64,000 nucleotides of DNA from Phymorhynchus buccinoides. Its lineage: Eukaryota > Mollusca > Gastropoda > Neogastropoda > Raphitomidae. Shown one piece after another: positions 61,794-64,000 of the stretch. The notes below the pieces were generated by a model. It was not told the DNA's origin. It made no database searches and was given only the letters and a program-made list of their open reading frames with translations. Where the stretch lies: assembly GCA_017654935.2 (NCBI GenBank), contig CM065698.1, positions 349,426-413,425 of the forward strand, read 5' to 3'. Numbering within the stretch: the stretch's first letter is position 1; each line of letters begins with the position of its first letter. A program made the translations under genes and the position numbers.

Positions 61794-62145
61794 AAGTCAC
61801 ACAATAAACTAACCATTTTTACGAGATGGCCTTTGATTTATAGCAAGTTACATTTCAACACTGTATTATACAGACCATCATAATATAATAATCCCATCAA
61901 CATTTTAAAATGACTGTTTCTCAAGAATAAAAAAAAGACAACAAAGAGAGAGGAGAGAGAGGAATTATTTATGAGGGGGAGGGAATCATTCTAAATTCTA
62001 CATAGTTTTTCAGACATCTACATACAGAGATATGGACATCTGTGTAAACTATATGTCAATCTAATCAGACCAAGAAATGTTTGGACTTTGGGGGCAGGGA
62101 ATAGATATGACTCCAGTTCAATATTAGAAGTATGTCTCCATGCTG
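61794..62145. other. No gene recognised
   Basis: AT-rich sequence between arrays, with a short purine-rich stretch near 61940-61965. Confidence 0.5.
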
Positions 62146-62149
62146 ACAA

Positions 62150-64000
62150 TGCACAACTACTACTACAGTCAATGAGTCAACTACTACTACAGTCAATGAG
62201 TCAACTACTACTACAGTCAATGAGTCAACTACTACTACAGTCAATGAGTCAACTACTACTACAGTCAATGAGTCAACTACTACTACAGTCAATGGGTCAA
62301 CTACTACTACAGTCAATGAGTCAACTACTACTACAGTCAATGAGTCAACTACTACTACTACAGTCAATGAGACACTACTACTACAGTCAACAATACTACA
62401 GTCAATGAGTAAACTACTACTACAGTCAATGAGTCAAGAACTACTACAGTCAATGAGTCAACTACTACTACAGTCAATATGTCAACTACTACTACAGTCA
62501 ATGAGTCAACTACTACTACAGTCAATGAGTCAACTACTACTACAGTCAATGAGTCAACTACTACTACAGTCAATGAGTCAACTACTACTACAGTCAATGA
62601 GTCAACTACTACTACAGTCAATGAGTCAACTACTACTACAGTCAAAGTCAACTACTACTACAGTCAATGAGTCAACAGTACTACTACAGTCAATGAGTCA
62701 ACTACTACTACAGTCAATGAGTCAACTACTACTACAGTCAATGAGTCAACTACTACTACAGTCAATGAGTCAACTACTACTACAGTCAATGAGTCAACTA
62801 CTACTACTACAGTCAATGAGTCAACTACTACTACAGTCAACAATTACTACAGTCAATGAGTCAACTACTACTACAGTCAATGAGTCAACTACTACTACAG
62901 TCAATGAGTCAACTACTACTACAGTCAATGAGTCAACTACTACTACAGTCAATGAGTCAACTACTACTACAGTCAATGAGTCAACTACTACTACAGTCAA
63001 TGAGTCAACTACTACTACTACAGTCAACTAATGAGTCAACTACTACTACAGTCAATGAGTCAACTACTACTACAGTCAATGAGTCAACTACTACTACAGT
63101 CAATGAGTCAACTACTACTACAGTCAATGAGTCAACTACTACTACAGTCAATGAGTCAACTACTACTACAGTCAATGGGTCAACTACTACTACAGTCAAT
63201 GAGTCAACTACTACTACAGTCAATGAGTCAACTACTACTACAGTCAATGAGTCAACTACTACTACAGTCAACAATTACTACAGTCAATGAGTCAACTACT
63301 ACTACAGTCAATGAGTCAACTACTACTACAGTCAATGAGTCAACTACTACTACAGTCAATGAGTCAACTACTACTACTACAGTCAATGAGTCAACTACTA
63401 CTACAGTCAACAATTACTACAGTCAATGAGTCAACTACTACTACAGTCAATGAGTCAACTACTACTACAGTCAGTCAACTACTACTACACAGTCAACTAC
63501 TACTACAGTCAATGAGTCAACTACTACTACAGTCAATGAGTCAACTACTACTACAGTACAGTCAACTACTACTACAGTCAACTAGTCAACTACTACTACA
63601 GTCAATGAGTCAACTACTACTACAGTCAATGAGTCAACTACTACTACAGTCAATGAGTCAACTACTACTACAGTCAATGAGTCAACTACTACTACAGTAC
63701 AGTCAACAACTACTACTACAGTCAACTACTACTTACAGTCAACTACTACTACAGTCAATGAGTACTACTACTACAGTCAACTACTACTTACAGTCAACTA
63801 CTACTTACAGTCAACTAGTACTACTACTACAGTCAACTACTACTTACAGTCAACTACTACTTACAGTCAACTACTACTACAGTCAATGAGTCAACAACTA
63901 CTACAGTCAACAGTCAACAACTACTACAGTCAATGAGTCAACTACTACTACAGTCAATGAGTCAACTACTACTACAGTCAACAACTACTTACAGTCAACT
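62150..64000. repeat. 24-bp minisatellite array, running off the window
   Basis: Units of 'aatgagtcaactactactac' then 'agtc' (24 bp). Homogeneous to about 63420, then increasingly scrambled with 'cagtcaactactacttacag' variants and shorter units to the window end. Open frames in all phases are repeat artefacts. Confidence 0.97.

Noticed and set aside
62088..63889. Many overlapping Ser/Gln/Leu- and Thr/Val-rich frames
   Set aside because: 24-bp repeat, open in several phases on both strands; no gene evidence.

Overview
This is a eukaryotic nuclear window, most likely from a marine invertebrate and probably a mollusc (gastropod or bivalve). That assignment is an inference. It rests on spliced coding sequence with GT/AG boundaries, decayed non-LTR and Ty3/gypsy retrotransposons, very abundant minisatellites, long (AG)n/(AC)n/(C)n tracts, and LINE tails of the 'atttatatagcgc' and 'gacgtaaaac' types. 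I saw no prokaryotic operon, rRNA, tRNA or CRISPR array.

The only host gene I can support is an SLC35F6-like membrane transporter on the minus strand. I assembled seven coding exons with coherent splice phases: exon 1 at 52541-52614, exon 2 at 47798-47870, exon 3 at 40487-40763, exon 4 at 39332-39499, exon 5 at 28841-29011, exon 6 at 5284-5394 and exon 7 at 4354-4509. The C-terminal exon(s) lie to the left of the window. About 1.03 kb of coding sequence is spread over 48 kb; nearly all the rest is repeat DNA.

The most striking feature is where the minisatellites sit. Several arrays are built from, or begin exactly at, an exon edge of this gene. Intron 1 contains about ten tandem copies of the 3' end of exon 1 with its GTAAGT donor (51512-52540). 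Intron 2 starts with about five units related to exon 2 (46790-47790), and a further array ends at the exon 3 acceptor. Exon 4 has about eight partial copies (37592-38285 plus 29430-29477). Exon 5 has about four copies of its acceptor and first 69 nt (29012-29350). The first 67 nt of exon 6 with its acceptor recur 23 kb away (28742-28808). The donor of exon 7 leads straight into a 4.3-kb array (1-4340).

Mobile elements, left to right: an unclassified element (6675-8110); a CR1/L2-type LINE tail (10985-11988); a long I/Nimb-like LINE with RNase H (about 13301-22825), carrying one SINE at its 5' junction and another inside its endonuclease, both with perfect 16-bp target duplications; a Ty3/gypsy element (29478-37591, LTRs of about 1.38 kb, 5-bp TSD) that lost RT/RNase H and holds an inverted L2-type fragment; further LINE pieces at 39584-40378, 53030-54590, 56440-58820 and 58820-59757; a mariner remnant (45150-45660); and a small MITE-like palindrome (41703-41862). 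The SINE and the I-like LINE share their 3' tail, which indicates a SINE/LINE partner pair.

Main arrays: 49 bp (1-4340), 49 bp (5661-6674), 47 bp (8545-10640), 31/41 bp (22839-28117), 42 bp (40775-41155), about 40 bp (41215-41700), 91 bp (42040-42740), 126 bp (49494-49925), 72 bp (49960-51395), 33 bp (60258-61760) and 24 bp (62150-64000). The long open frames inside them are consequences of repeat periods divisible by three or free of stops, not genes.
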